From the NCBI GenBank assembly GCA_025934105.1, contig JAICYS010000033.1, positions 1 to 32,737 on the forward strand: a stretch of DNA of 32,737 nucleotides, written 5' to 3'. The translations under genes and the position numbers were made by a program. Shown piece after piece: positions 13,760-21,183 of this stretch. The notes under the pieces were generated by a model. The model had not been told where the DNA came from. It saw only the letters and a list, made by a program, of their open reading frames with translations, and did no database searches. Position 1 is the stretch's first letter. Every line of letters begins with the position of its first letter. Source of the DNA: Myxococcota bacterium (GTDB lineage Bacteria > Myxococcota_A > Polyangia > Fen-1088).

Positions 13760-15640
13760 CTACGGAATGCGTTCGCCCAGCACGTCGCCCTTGATGGCGA
13801 CGGTCAGCTCTTGCTTGCCGCTGACGAGCTGGCGGGCGGGGAAAATCGTGCGATCGGCGATGTGGTACGCGTCGGCCCGGCGGGTCTGATTGCCGGGCCG
13901 CAACGTGTCCAGCGCCGAGTCCGGCAACCCCGAGATGAGGCGCCCGCGCAGCGACGCGCCGTCCTCCGGCGTCTGCAGCGTGACCACGATGGCGCTGGCC
14001 GAGTACGACTTGCGCAGGTTGTCGATGTAGACCGGCAGCGACTCGGCCTGCGGCACGTCCGGCTTCACCGCCGCGCCGGTCGCGACCTCGATCTTCACCG
14101 TCCGCCCGGCCAGCGTGCGCGGGATGATCACCGGGACCGTCTCGACGTACTCGGCGCCGGCGTAGGGGCGCATCGTCACGCGCAGGTCGACGGTGTCGCC
14201 GGCCTGGATATCCTGGCCCGGCAGCGACACCCCGACGATCTCGGCCACGTCGCGCCGGTACTCGACCCGCACGTCGACGTCCATGCGGTCCAGCACCACC
14301 GGCTCGAACGGGTTGAACAGCAGCTCGCCCATGGCGCGCAGGCCGCGCGACGAGGCCAGCGCGTGGCTGGAGACCCCCTCGGCCGAGAAGATCTGGTCGC
14401 GCAGCTCGAGCGGCGCGAAGCCCTTCACCCCGACCTTGGACGTGACCGTGACGACCATGTCCGTCACGTCCGGTTCCGCGTCGGCGATGGCGTTGCCGAC
14501 CACCATCGAGGCCAGCATGGACGTGAGCCGCCGGTTGCGCGCCACCTCGGCGTGGAAGAGGCGGGGCTCGACGCCCGGCCCGGTCACGCGCACGTCGACC
14601 GGCAGCATCGTCGAGCGCGCGTCGAGGTCGCCGATGATGCAGGACTGCCGGTCCTGCACCAGCGTGCCGACCTCGTTCAGCGGCGACGACATCTTGAACG
14701 AGTTGGACAGGCTGGGGAGAAAGGCGTGGATCTCGGCGTCCACCAGCGGCAGGTAGACCTCGCCGATCCCGAACAGCGGATGTCCGAACGCCAGCACGTC
14801 GTTGCCGTTCAGGTAGGTGACCGTTCCGGTGGCGACGGTGCTCATGTCGCCGCGGACCAGCTCGACCCCGATGGCCGAGCCCGGCTCGACGTGGCCGGGC
14901 GCCGGTGGCCCGGGCCGGCGGCCGCCGCCGGCTTGCATCGGAACCAGACCGGTCGGGCGCAGCTCGTCCGCCAGCTCACCGATGGTGCGCGGAGTGAAGC
15001 CCGAGACCGACAGCGGGACGGAGGCCCGAATCAGGCGCGGCTCGCCGGTGACGGGCGCCGGGCCGACCGGCGGCAGGCCCAGGCCGCGCGCCAGCGCGTC
15101 GGGGCCGCCGAATCCGTCGTGGGGCGCCATCGCGCGCAGCGTGGCCGGCATCCGCGGCGTGCCGGCGTCGCCGGCGGCGAAGTATTCGTGCGAGATGCGG
15201 CGCGGGCGGCGCCGTTCGGCCAGCATCGATTCAATCGGCGTCACGCCGCCCAGCGGCTCTTTGGCGAAGCTCCATGCGTAGGCGATCGCGCCCACCAACT
15301 TGCCGTCGACGTAGACGGGGCTTCCGCTCATGCCGGCGACGATCCCGCTGTACTCGACGCGCGGATCCTCGGCGCGAATCAGGATCACGTCCTGCTTGGG
15401 CAGGAAGTTGCGCATGATCGCCACGATGCGCACCTTGAACGGCTCCGGCTTGGTGCCTTGAAATACGGTCAGCGCCTCTCCGACCATCCCCGGGCGCACG
15501 TCCGACAGCGGCATGATCGCCGGCGGCGGGGCGTTCGGCACGATCGCGTGCAAGCGAACGGGGGGACCGGCGAGAGCGGCGACCGGGAGAGCGAGGACGG
15601 TGGCGAGCGCCGTGAGCAGACCCAGACAAACGCGACGCAC
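13760..15640 (-). CDS. SpoIVB-type serine peptidase (family S55) protein
   Basis: This 626-aa exported protein has a signal peptide (residues 1-24, VCLGLLTALATVLALPVAALA). The S55 domain follows at about residues 44-160: DVRPGMVGEALTVFQGTKPEPFKVRIV, then the serine motif GMSGSP with Ser105 as likely nucleophile, and VDGKLVGAIAYAW...GVTPIESM. In Bacillus SpoIVB this domain cleaves SpoIVFA to trigger sigma-K, usually after a PDZ domain. Here no PDZ is evident, and about 450 residues of beta-rich sequence follow. The organism shows no sporulation genes in the window, so the role is probably in envelope signalling or proteolysis. GTG 15640 is the only usable start before the signal peptide. Confidence 0.85.
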   Translation of the reverse strand: MRRVCLGLLTALATVLALPVAALAGPPVRLHAIVPNAPPPAIMPLSDVRPGMVGEALTVFQGTKPEPFKVRIVAIMRNFLPKQDVILIRAEDPRVEYSGIVAGMSGSPVYVDGKLVGAIAYAWSFAKEPLGGVTPIESMLAERRRPRRISHEYFAAGDAGTPRMPATLRAMAPHDGFGGPDALARGLGLPPVGPAPVTGEPRLIRASVPLSVSGFTPRTIGELADELRPTGLVPMQAGGGRRPGPPAPGHVEPGSAIGVELVRGDMSTVATGTVTYLNGNDVLAFGHPLFGIGEVYLPLVDAEIHAFLPSLSNSFKMSSPLNEVGTLVQDRQSCIIGDLDARSTMLPVDVRVTGPGVEPRLFHAEVARNRRLTSMLASMVVGNAIADAEPDVTDMVVTVTSKVGVKGFAPLELRDQIFSAEGVSSHALASSRGLRAMGELLFNPFEPVVLDRMDVDVRVEYRRDVAEIVGVSLPGQDIQAGDTVDLRVTMRPYAGAEYVETVPVIIPRTLAGRTVKIEVATGAAVKPDVPQAESLPVYIDNLRKSYSASAIVVTLQTPEDGASLRGRLISGLPDSALDTLRPGNQTRRADAYHIADRTIFPARQLVSGKQELTVAIKGDVLGERIP

Positions 15641-15649
15641 GAGACATTG

Positions 15650-15655
15650 AGCGTA
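15650..15655 (-). promoter_or_regulatory. possible -10 box of the S55 peptidase gene
   Basis: TACGCT (15655-15650) lies nine bases before the GTG at 15640, so a leader of only two or three bases would be expected. The -35 is not convincing. Confidence 0.35.
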
Positions 15656-15725
15656 GGGGGCAGAGCGAGTCACGTCAAACCGACATCGGCTTTTTCCCGA
15701 GAAAATCAATGCATTGGCAGAGCTT

Positions 15726-15767
15726 CGGGGCGTTGCGCCGGCAGCGGAATCGCCGCGCAACGCCCCG
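15726..15767. repeat. 12-bp perfect inverted repeat in a divergent intergenic region
   Basis: CGGGGCGTTGCG at 15726-15737 is inverted at 15756-15767 around an 18-base spacer, midway between the divergent S55 peptidase and lipoprotein genes. It could be an operator for both or an RNA hairpin. It lies upstream of both predicted -10 boxes, which favours a protein-binding site. The rest of the 15656-15836 gap shows no coding signal. Confidence 0.45.
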
Positions 15768-15836
15768 CAATCTCCCCGGGATGCGTGGGCGACCGGGTGG
15801 TCGCGCGTCGCACCCGGGGCGCGTCCGGACAGCGTC

Positions 15837-15872
15837 TTGACACCCGCCTCGAACCGTTCGCATCATCGCGCC
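15837..15872 (+). promoter_or_regulatory. sigma-70-type promoter of the 77-aa lipoprotein, leaderless
   Basis: A perfect TTGACA (15837-15842), an 18-base spacer, CATCAT (15861-15866), six bases, then ATG 15873. The transcript should start at or next to the start codon, and no ribosome site is present. Confidence 0.6.
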
Positions 15873-16106
15873 ATGAAGTCGCTTTGGATGCTCTGCGTCC
15901 TCGCCGCCGGGCTGGCGCTCGCCACCGGCTGCGGCCCCGAAAAAGAGTTCTGCCCGAACACCGGCCACAACGGCGTCTGTCCGATCTTGGGCGACGAGGC
16001 CGGTCCCCCGCCGGACATGGACTCTGGGCAGACGTCGATCTGTCCGCCGGGCAAGACCGTGGTTGCCAATCCGGACGGCAACCTGCTCGATCCACTCTGC
16101 CAGTAA
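15873..16106 (+). CDS. small lipoprotein (77 aa)
   Basis: The protein has a lipoprotein signal (LWMLCVLAAGLALATGC) with lipobox ATGC, then a short mature part with evenly spaced Cys (EFCPN, GVCPI, SICPP, LCQ) that could form two disulfides. It is probably anchored in the outer membrane. It has no recognisable domain, and the function is unknown. The start follows a good promoter by six bases. The stop is 22 bases before argC, so argC may be transcribed from the same promoter. Confidence 0.72.
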   Translation: MKSLWMLCVLAAGLALATGCGPEKEFCPNTGHNGVCPILGDEAGPPPDMDSGQTSICPPGKTVVANPDGNLLDPLCQ

Positions 16107-16128
16107 CGTCTTTGCATCCCCGACGGAC

Positions 16129-17178
16129 ATGAAACGGTTCAAGGCCGTCGTCATCGGGGGAACCGGCTACGGCGGCGCGGAGATGATCCGCCGCCTGCTG
16201 ATTCACCCCGACGTCGAGTTGGTGCGGGTGGTGGCCGTCGACCACGTCGGCGAGCCGCTGGGCGCCGTGCACCCGCCCCTGAGCGGCCGCACCAACCTGC
16301 GCTTCGAGAACATCCCGCCCGCCGAGGCCGCGCGCGGCGCCGACGTGGCCTTGCTGGGGCTGCCGCACAAGGTGAGCGCCCACCACGCGCCCGACATCCT
16401 GAAGGCCGGCGTCCGGGTCGTCGACATGTCCGGCGACTTCCGGCTGCGCGACGCCGCCGCGTACGCGCAGTACTACGGCGCCAAGCACCCGCACCCCGAG
16501 GCGCTGGGGACGTTCGTCTACGGCCTGCCGGAATTGAACCGCGCCGCCATTCAGCAGGCCCGCGCGGTCGCGTCGCCGGGCTGCTTCGCGACGACGATCG
16601 AACTGGGCCTGTTGCCGCTGGCGCGCGCCGGAAAGCTGTCGGGCCTGGTGCAGGTGGTCGGCATCACCGGCTCGTCGGGCAGCGGCGTGGCGCCCTCGGC
16701 CGGGACGCACCACCCGGTGCGCGCGGTCAACCTGAAGCCGTACAAGGTGCTCGAGCACCAGCACACGCCGGAGATCCTCGAGACGCTGGCGTCGGCCGGC
16801 GCGCCCGACGTGCAGCTGCGGTTCGTGCCGGTCTCGGCGCCGCTGTCGCGCGGCATCCTGGTCACCAGCTTCGTCGAGTTGCCGGCCGACCTGGACGGCG
16901 AGGCGCTGGGCGCGCTGTTCGAGAGGATGTACGCCGGCGAGCCCTTCGTGCGCTTCGTGCGCGACCGGCTGCCGGAGGTGGCAGCCGTCTCCGGAAGCAA
17001 CTTCGCCGAGGTCGGCTTCACGCTGGCCCCGCCGGTGGGCGACACCCGCACGGCGGCCATCGTCAGCGCCACCGACAACCTGATCAAAGGCGGCGCCGGG
17101 CAGGCCATCCAGAACATGAACCTGATGTTGGGGCTGCCCGAGACGGCGTCGCTCGAGGACCCCGGTCCGTGGCCGTAA
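16129..17178 (+). CDS. argC: N-acetyl-gamma-glutamyl-phosphate reductase
   Basis: ArgC reduces N-acetylglutamyl-5-phosphate to the semialdehyde with NADPH, the third step of arginine synthesis. The 349-aa protein has the N-terminal nucleotide-binding GGTGYGGAEMIRRL, the catalytic Cys in ASPGCFATT (about residue 151), SGSGVAPSAGTHHP with a substrate-contacting His pair, and the terminal GGAGQAIQNMNLM. ATG 16129 fits the family start. argB follows 70 bases downstream, which supports an arginine role. The LysY enzymes of lysine synthesis look very similar, and no LysW carrier is present to support that alternative. Confidence 0.94.
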   Translation: MKRFKAVVIGGTGYGGAEMIRRLLIHPDVELVRVVAVDHVGEPLGAVHPPLSGRTNLRFENIPPAEAARGADVALLGLPHKVSAHHAPDILKAGVRVVDMSGDFRLRDAAAYAQYYGAKHPHPEALGTFVYGLPELNRAAIQQARAVASPGCFATTIELGLLPLARAGKLSGLVQVVGITGSSGSGVAPSAGTHHPVRAVNLKPYKVLEHQHTPEILETLASAGAPDVQLRFVPVSAPLSRGILVTSFVELPADLDGEALGALFERMYAGEPFVRFVRDRLPEVAAVSGSNFAEVGFTLAPPVGDTRTAAIVSATDNLIKGGAGQAIQNMNLMLGLPETASLEDPGPWP

Positions 17179-17180
17179 GG

Positions 17181-17225
17181 GCGGCGGCAGGCAGGGCCGG
17201 CGCGAGCCGGCGCGTGAGCCGCCGG
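17181..17225 (+). other. nested hairpin between argC and argB
   Basis: GCCGGC-GCGA-GCCGGC (17196-17211) forms a six-base stem with a GNRA-type loop. Flanking GGCGGCGG (from 17181) and GCCGCCGG (to 17225) can extend it with bulges. It could tune argB expression or protect the argC message. No U-tract follows, so it is not an obvious terminator. Confidence 0.35.
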
Positions 17226-17248
17226 CCACCCGCCGAGGGGGCGCGCGC

Positions 17249-18046
17249 ATGATCGTCGTCAAGCTGGGCGGCGACGTCCTGTCGGGGGCGGCGCTGGCCG
17301 CGGTGGCGGCGGACATCGGGCGGGCGCGCGCGCCCGGGCGGCGGCTGATCGTGGTGCACGGCGGCGGGCCGCAGAGCACCGAGCTGTCCCGCAAGCTGGG
17401 GATCGAGCCGCGCCTGGTCGGCGGGCGGCGCATCACCGACCAGGCGGCGCTGGACGTGGTGAAGATGGTGGTGGCCGGGCGCCTGAACGTCGACCTGGTC
17501 AGCGCGTTGCGCGGCGCGGGCGTGCCCGCCGTGGGACTGTCCGGCTCGAGCGGCCTGGTGCGCGCGCACCGGCGGCCGCCGCGGGCGGTGTCGGGCTCCG
17601 ACGGTGCGCTGGTCGACTTCGGCTTGGTCGGCGACGTCGAGGGGATCGATCGCGCGCTGCTGGACGCGCTGGACGGCGCCGGCGCACTGCCGGTGGTGGC
17701 CTGCCTGGGCGGCAGCGCGGCGGGCGAGGTCCTGAACATCAACGCCGACGTGGTCGCCAGCCAGCTGGCGGCCGCGGTCGGTGCCGGCGCCCTGGTGGCC
17801 TGCACGGCCGTGGGCGGCGTTCGCCGCGACAAGGACGATCCGCGCACGCGCCTGGCGCGGCTCACCGTCGCCGAGGCGCGCGCCGCCATCGCCGCCGGCA
17901 CCGTGCAGGGCGGGATGATCCCCAAGCTGGAAGAGGCGTTCGCGCCGCTGGCCGCCGGCGTGGGCGCCGTCCACATCGTCGCGCCCGGCGAGATCGCCGC
18001 GTCGCTGGCGGCGCCCGGCACGGCCGGGACGCTGCTGGTCCCCTGA
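17249..18046 (+). CDS. argB: acetylglutamate kinase
   Basis: ArgB phosphorylates N-acetylglutamate with ATP, the step before ArgC. The 265-aa amino-acid-kinase-fold protein shows KLGGDVL at the N-terminus, VVHGGGPQ, GRRITD, VGLSGSSG, LNINADVVASQLA and the C-terminal GGMIPKLEEAF with the ATP-site Lys. Length is typical of the family. GAGGGGG lies before ATG 17249. The N-terminus lacks the helix linked to arginine feedback in hexameric ArgB enzymes, so it may not be arginine-inhibited (inference). LysZ is a close alternative, but the ArgC pairing favours arginine. A 229-base gap follows. Confidence 0.92.
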   Translation: MIVVKLGGDVLSGAALAAVAADIGRARAPGRRLIVVHGGGPQSTELSRKLGIEPRLVGGRRITDQAALDVVKMVVAGRLNVDLVSALRGAGVPAVGLSGSSGLVRAHRRPPRAVSGSDGALVDFGLVGDVEGIDRALLDALDGAGALPVVACLGGSAAGEVLNINADVVASQLAAAVGAGALVACTAVGGVRRDKDDPRTRLARLTVAEARAAIAAGTVQGGMIPKLEEAFAPLAAGVGAVHIVAPGEIAASLAAPGTAGTLLVP

Positions 18047-18275
18047 ATCGATTCGCGCCCGGCTGGCGGTTTTGCCCCTCGGCCATTCTGGCCGTCGATG
18101 GCGGTCCGTCCTGGGCGCGGCTTCGCCCCCGCGCGATCGAGACCGGGCCCGGATTCCCGGCGGTTGCGAGCGTCGCACGGCGCTCGCGGGGAATTTACGT
18201 CCGGGGGTGCGTTCTTTTGGCGGATGGACGCAACAAGCTTCGCGGTGGGCCGATGTACGTGAGAGAACTCGGACA

Positions 18276-20387
18276 ATGAGCGTGGCGCCCTTCGGCCGGC
18301 GGTTGCTGGCCATCGACGGATCCTTCCCCGACGGAACGTTTTCCGTCGAGCGGCTGAGCGGCCGGGAGGGGCTCGGGGAGTGCTTCGGTTTCGACGTCAC
18401 GCTGCTGAGCGATGCGCCCGACTTCGACGTGTCGACCCTCATCGGGGACACGGTCACCCTCACCGTCGATCGGGGTCGGAACGATCCCCGGTTCATCCAC
18501 GGTTTCGTGACGCGCGCCGCGCTGGTCGGGACGTTCGACCGGCACGCGCGGTATGGGATCCACCTCTCCCCTTGGCTGTTCCTGCTGTCCGGCCGCGTGA
18601 ACAACCGCGTGTTCCAGAACCAGAGCGTGCCGGACATCGCCAAGGCGCTGTTTCGAGAACACGGGTTCGCGGACTTCGAGGACCAGTTGTCCGGCGACTA
18701 CCCGCAGCGCGAGTTCGTCGTCCAGCACCGGGAGTCCGACCTGGCCTTCGTCTCGCGGTTGCTGGAAAAGGCCGGCATCTACTACTTCTTTCGGCACGAG
18801 AAGGCGCGGCATGTGCTGGTGCTGGCCGATTCGCAGAGCGCGCACCAGGAGGTCCCCGGATCGGAGGTCATTGCCTTCCACCCGGACGGCTCACCGACCC
18901 CGGTTTCGGGCGAGACGTTCAATCAATGGGAATTCGCCATGCAGTGGCGGCCCAGCACCGTGGCCAGCAGTGATTTCGACTTCCAACGGCCACGCGCCGA
19001 CCTGAGCGCGCGGGTCAACGGCCCCGACGTCTTCAAACGGGCCAACCTGGAGGTGTTCGACTTTCCGGCTGGATACACCGAACAATCGGAGGTCGACACC
19101 TACGTCCGCGGCCGGCTGGTCGCTCAGCTGGGCGATGCCGCGACCTATACGGCCGCTGGCCAAGTCCAGAGCCTGGGCGCTGGCGATCTGTTCACCCTGG
19201 CGGACTTCCCCCTCGAGGACCACAACCAGGAGTACCTGATCGTCTCCGCCTCGTTCGACGCGCAGAACAACGCGCACGACGCCGGCGCCGACGGCCAGGA
19301 GGGATATTTCCGCTCCGCCTTCACCGTGATCGACGCGGTCGATTCGTTTCGGCCGCTCATGTCGACCCCCGTCCCCCGCGTCGACGGCCCCGAGACCGCC
19401 ATCGTGGTCGGCGAGGACGGGGAAGAGATCACCACCGACAAGTACGGGCGCGTGAAGGTCCAATTCCATTGGGACCGCGAGGGGAAGCACAACCAGGACA
19501 GCTCGTGCTGGGTGCGGGTCGGGCAGGTCTGGGCCGGGCAGGGGTGGGGGGCCATGCACATCCCGCGTATCGGACAGGAAGTGATCGTCGAATTTTTGGG
19601 CGGCGATCCCGACCGTCCCATCATCACCGGCCGCGTCTACAACGCCGACAACATGCCCCCCTACGCGCTGCCGGACAACAAGACGCAGAGCGGGATCAAG
19701 TCGCGCAGCACCAAGGGCGGCGGCCCCAGCAACTTCAACGAGATCAGGTTCGAAGACAAGAAGGGCAGCGAAGAGCTGCACGTTCAGGCCGAGAAGGACT
19801 TCACGGCCAAGGTGAAGAACAACCGCAGCGCGGACGTGGGGGCCAACGACTCCGTCACGGTCGGCGGCGACCGGACGGTGACGGTCACCGGCAACCTGTC
19901 CGTCACCGTCAAGGGCGGGGGCAAGAGCGCGAACCACAGCGACCTCGACGTGACCGGCAAGCACCACGTCAAGGCGAGTGACACCATCGAGATCGAGGCG
20001 CCGACGCACATCAAGCTGTCCTGCAAGCAGACGTTCGTCCTGATCGAGCCGGCCAAGATCACGCTGCAGGTCGACGGCGGGGCGCAGATCGTGCTCGACG
20101 CCAACGTGCTCGCGCAATCGAAGGACGGCAGCAAGACAGTGCTGGACCTGAACGCGCTGGTTCAGGGCAGCAAGGGGGCGTCGGCTCTGCTGGACGACAG
20201 CGTGAAGGCCACCTCCGCGGGCGGCAGCATGGTCCTCGTCGACAAGAACAAGAACGTGACCATCGACGGCGACAAAGTTCAGGTCTCGGGGACCACCCAG
20301 ACCAGCATCTCCGGGGGGGCCGGCTCCATCAAAGTGGACGCGGGCGGGGTCGACGTGGAGGGACCTCAGATCAAGCTGAACGGGTGA
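18276..20387 (+). CDS. vgrG: type VI secretion spike protein VgrG
   Basis: VgrG trimerises to form the puncturing spike of the type VI secretion system and carries effectors. The 703-aa protein has a gp27-like head (residues 1-380; FGFDVTLLS, FRHEKARHVLVLAD), a gp5-type OB domain (about 380-480; DKYGRVKVQFHWDREG, WGAMHIPRIGQEVIVEFLGGDPDRPIITGRVYN) and a beta-helix needle (about 500-703; SVTVGGDRTVTVTGNLSVTVKGG). There is no enzymatic C-terminal domain. ATG 18276 is the family start. No other T6SS gene, PAAR or adaptor is nearby, so this is an orphan. It converges on the next gene with a single base between the stops. Confidence 0.96.
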   Translation: MSVAPFGRRLLAIDGSFPDGTFSVERLSGREGLGECFGFDVTLLSDAPDFDVSTLIGDTVTLTVDRGRNDPRFIHGFVTRAALVGTFDRHARYGIHLSPWLFLLSGRVNNRVFQNQSVPDIAKALFREHGFADFEDQLSGDYPQREFVVQHRESDLAFVSRLLEKAGIYYFFRHEKARHVLVLADSQSAHQEVPGSEVIAFHPDGSPTPVSGETFNQWEFAMQWRPSTVASSDFDFQRPRADLSARVNGPDVFKRANLEVFDFPAGYTEQSEVDTYVRGRLVAQLGDAATYTAAGQVQSLGAGDLFTLADFPLEDHNQEYLIVSASFDAQNNAHDAGADGQEGYFRSAFTVIDAVDSFRPLMSTPVPRVDGPETAIVVGEDGEEITTDKYGRVKVQFHWDREGKHNQDSSCWVRVGQVWAGQGWGAMHIPRIGQEVIVEFLGGDPDRPIITGRVYNADNMPPYALPDNKTQSGIKSRSTKGGGPSNFNEIRFEDKKGSEELHVQAEKDFTAKVKNNRSADVGANDSVTVGGDRTVTVTGNLSVTVKGGGKSANHSDLDVTGKHHVKASDTIEIEAPTHIKLSCKQTFVLIEPAKITLQVDGGAQIVLDANVLAQSKDGSKTVLDLNALVQGSKGASALLDDSVKATSAGGSMVLVDKNKNVTIDGDKVQVSGTTQTSISGGAGSIKVDAGGVDVEGPQIKLNG

Positions 20388-20388
20388 G

Positions 20389-21150
20389 TCATCGGTACGG
20401 CAGCACGACGATCTCCGTGGCGGGACGCGCCTTCACCGGCGTGAGCGAGATGGTCGGCGAGGTCGGGCGGCGGACGTTGGCCTTGCGTTCGAGGAACGGG
20501 TCGACCGGGTCCAGGTCCTTCGTGCCCGGCACGTCGGTCCGGTAGTGCATCGGCACCACCATGAGCCGCGGGTGGAGCTGGTCGACCACGCGCGTGGCGT
20601 GATACGCGTCGAGCGTGCCGGCGCCGCCCACCGGCACCAGCAGAACGTCGACGGAGCCGATGGCCTCCAGTTCGTCGTCGTCCAGCAGGTGTCCGAGGTC
20701 GCCCAGGTGCGCGATGCGCAGGCCGCCCACCTCGAAGATGAAGACCGTGCTGAGGCCGCGCAGGGCCCCGCGCTTGCCGTCGTGATACACGCCGACGGTG
20801 CGGATGGCCACGTCGCGGAACTTCTCGTCGATGCGGATCCACCCTTTCTTGTCGGCCGTGACGCCGTGGATCACCTTGGGGGTGTTCACGACCATCTTCA
20901 CGTTGGCGTGGTCCGGGTGCTCGTGGCTGATGGTGACGAGATCGGCACGCAGCCCCTGCGGCATGGGATAGCCCAACGTCTTTTGAAACGGGTCCATGAG
21001 GACCTTGGTGCCGGCCGCCGTCTCGAGCAGGAAGCAGGACTGGCCGAACCAGGTCAATTTGCCGACGGGGCCGCCCGGCGCGGCCCAGCCGGCGCGTCCA
21101 AACCCGACAGCCGCCAGCAGGGCCGTCGCGAGCAAGAAGACTCGCCGCAT
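20389..21150 (-). CDS. exported UlaG-like metallo-beta-lactamase-fold hydrolase
   Basis: A 253-aa protein with a signal peptide (VFLLATALLAAVGFGRAGWA, cleavage before APGG). The core begins KLTWFGQSCFLLE, with DPFQ, the metal motif SHEHPDHAN, LGDLGH and MHYRTD, as in the UlaG/beta-lactamase-like L-ascorbate-lactonase branch. Most UlaG relatives are cytoplasmic, so the export signal is a point of note. The substrate is unknown. A TATAGT box lies eight bases before ATG 21150. The C-terminal tail (TSPTISLTPVKARPATEIVVLPYR) adds strands. The gene is divergent from uvrC with only 33 bases between start codons. Confidence 0.85.
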   Translation of the reverse strand: MRRVFLLATALLAAVGFGRAGWAAPGGPVGKLTWFGQSCFLLETAAGTKVLMDPFQKTLGYPMPQGLRADLVTISHEHPDHANVKMVVNTPKVIHGVTADKKGWIRIDEKFRDVAIRTVGVYHDGKRGALRGLSTVFIFEVGGLRIAHLGDLGHLLDDDELEAIGSVDVLLVPVGGAGTLDAYHATRVVDQLHPRLMVVPMHYRTDVPGTKDLDPVDPFLERKANVRRPTSPTISLTPVKARPATEIVVLPYR

Positions 21151-21183
21151 CGGGCCACACTATAACGCGCTATCGTTACGCCG
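21151..21183. promoter_or_regulatory. back-to-back promoters in a 33-base divergent gap
   Basis: On the minus strand TATAGT (21164-21159) is eight bases before ATG 21150. On the plus strand TATCGT (21171-21176) is seven bases before ATG 21184. Both messages would be leaderless or nearly so, and each promoter's -35 would have to lie inside the opposite coding sequence. Confidence 0.5.

Noticed and set aside
13613..16132. 839-aa plus-strand open frame
   Set aside because: It is antisense to the S55 peptidase and propeller genes; the His/Arg/Val-rich composition is the typical antisense shadow in GC-rich DNA.
18228..18248. Possible sigma-54 (-24/-12) site before vgrG
   Set aside because: TGGCGG and GCAA are present but the GG-to-GC spacing is one base short and the -12 element is poor.
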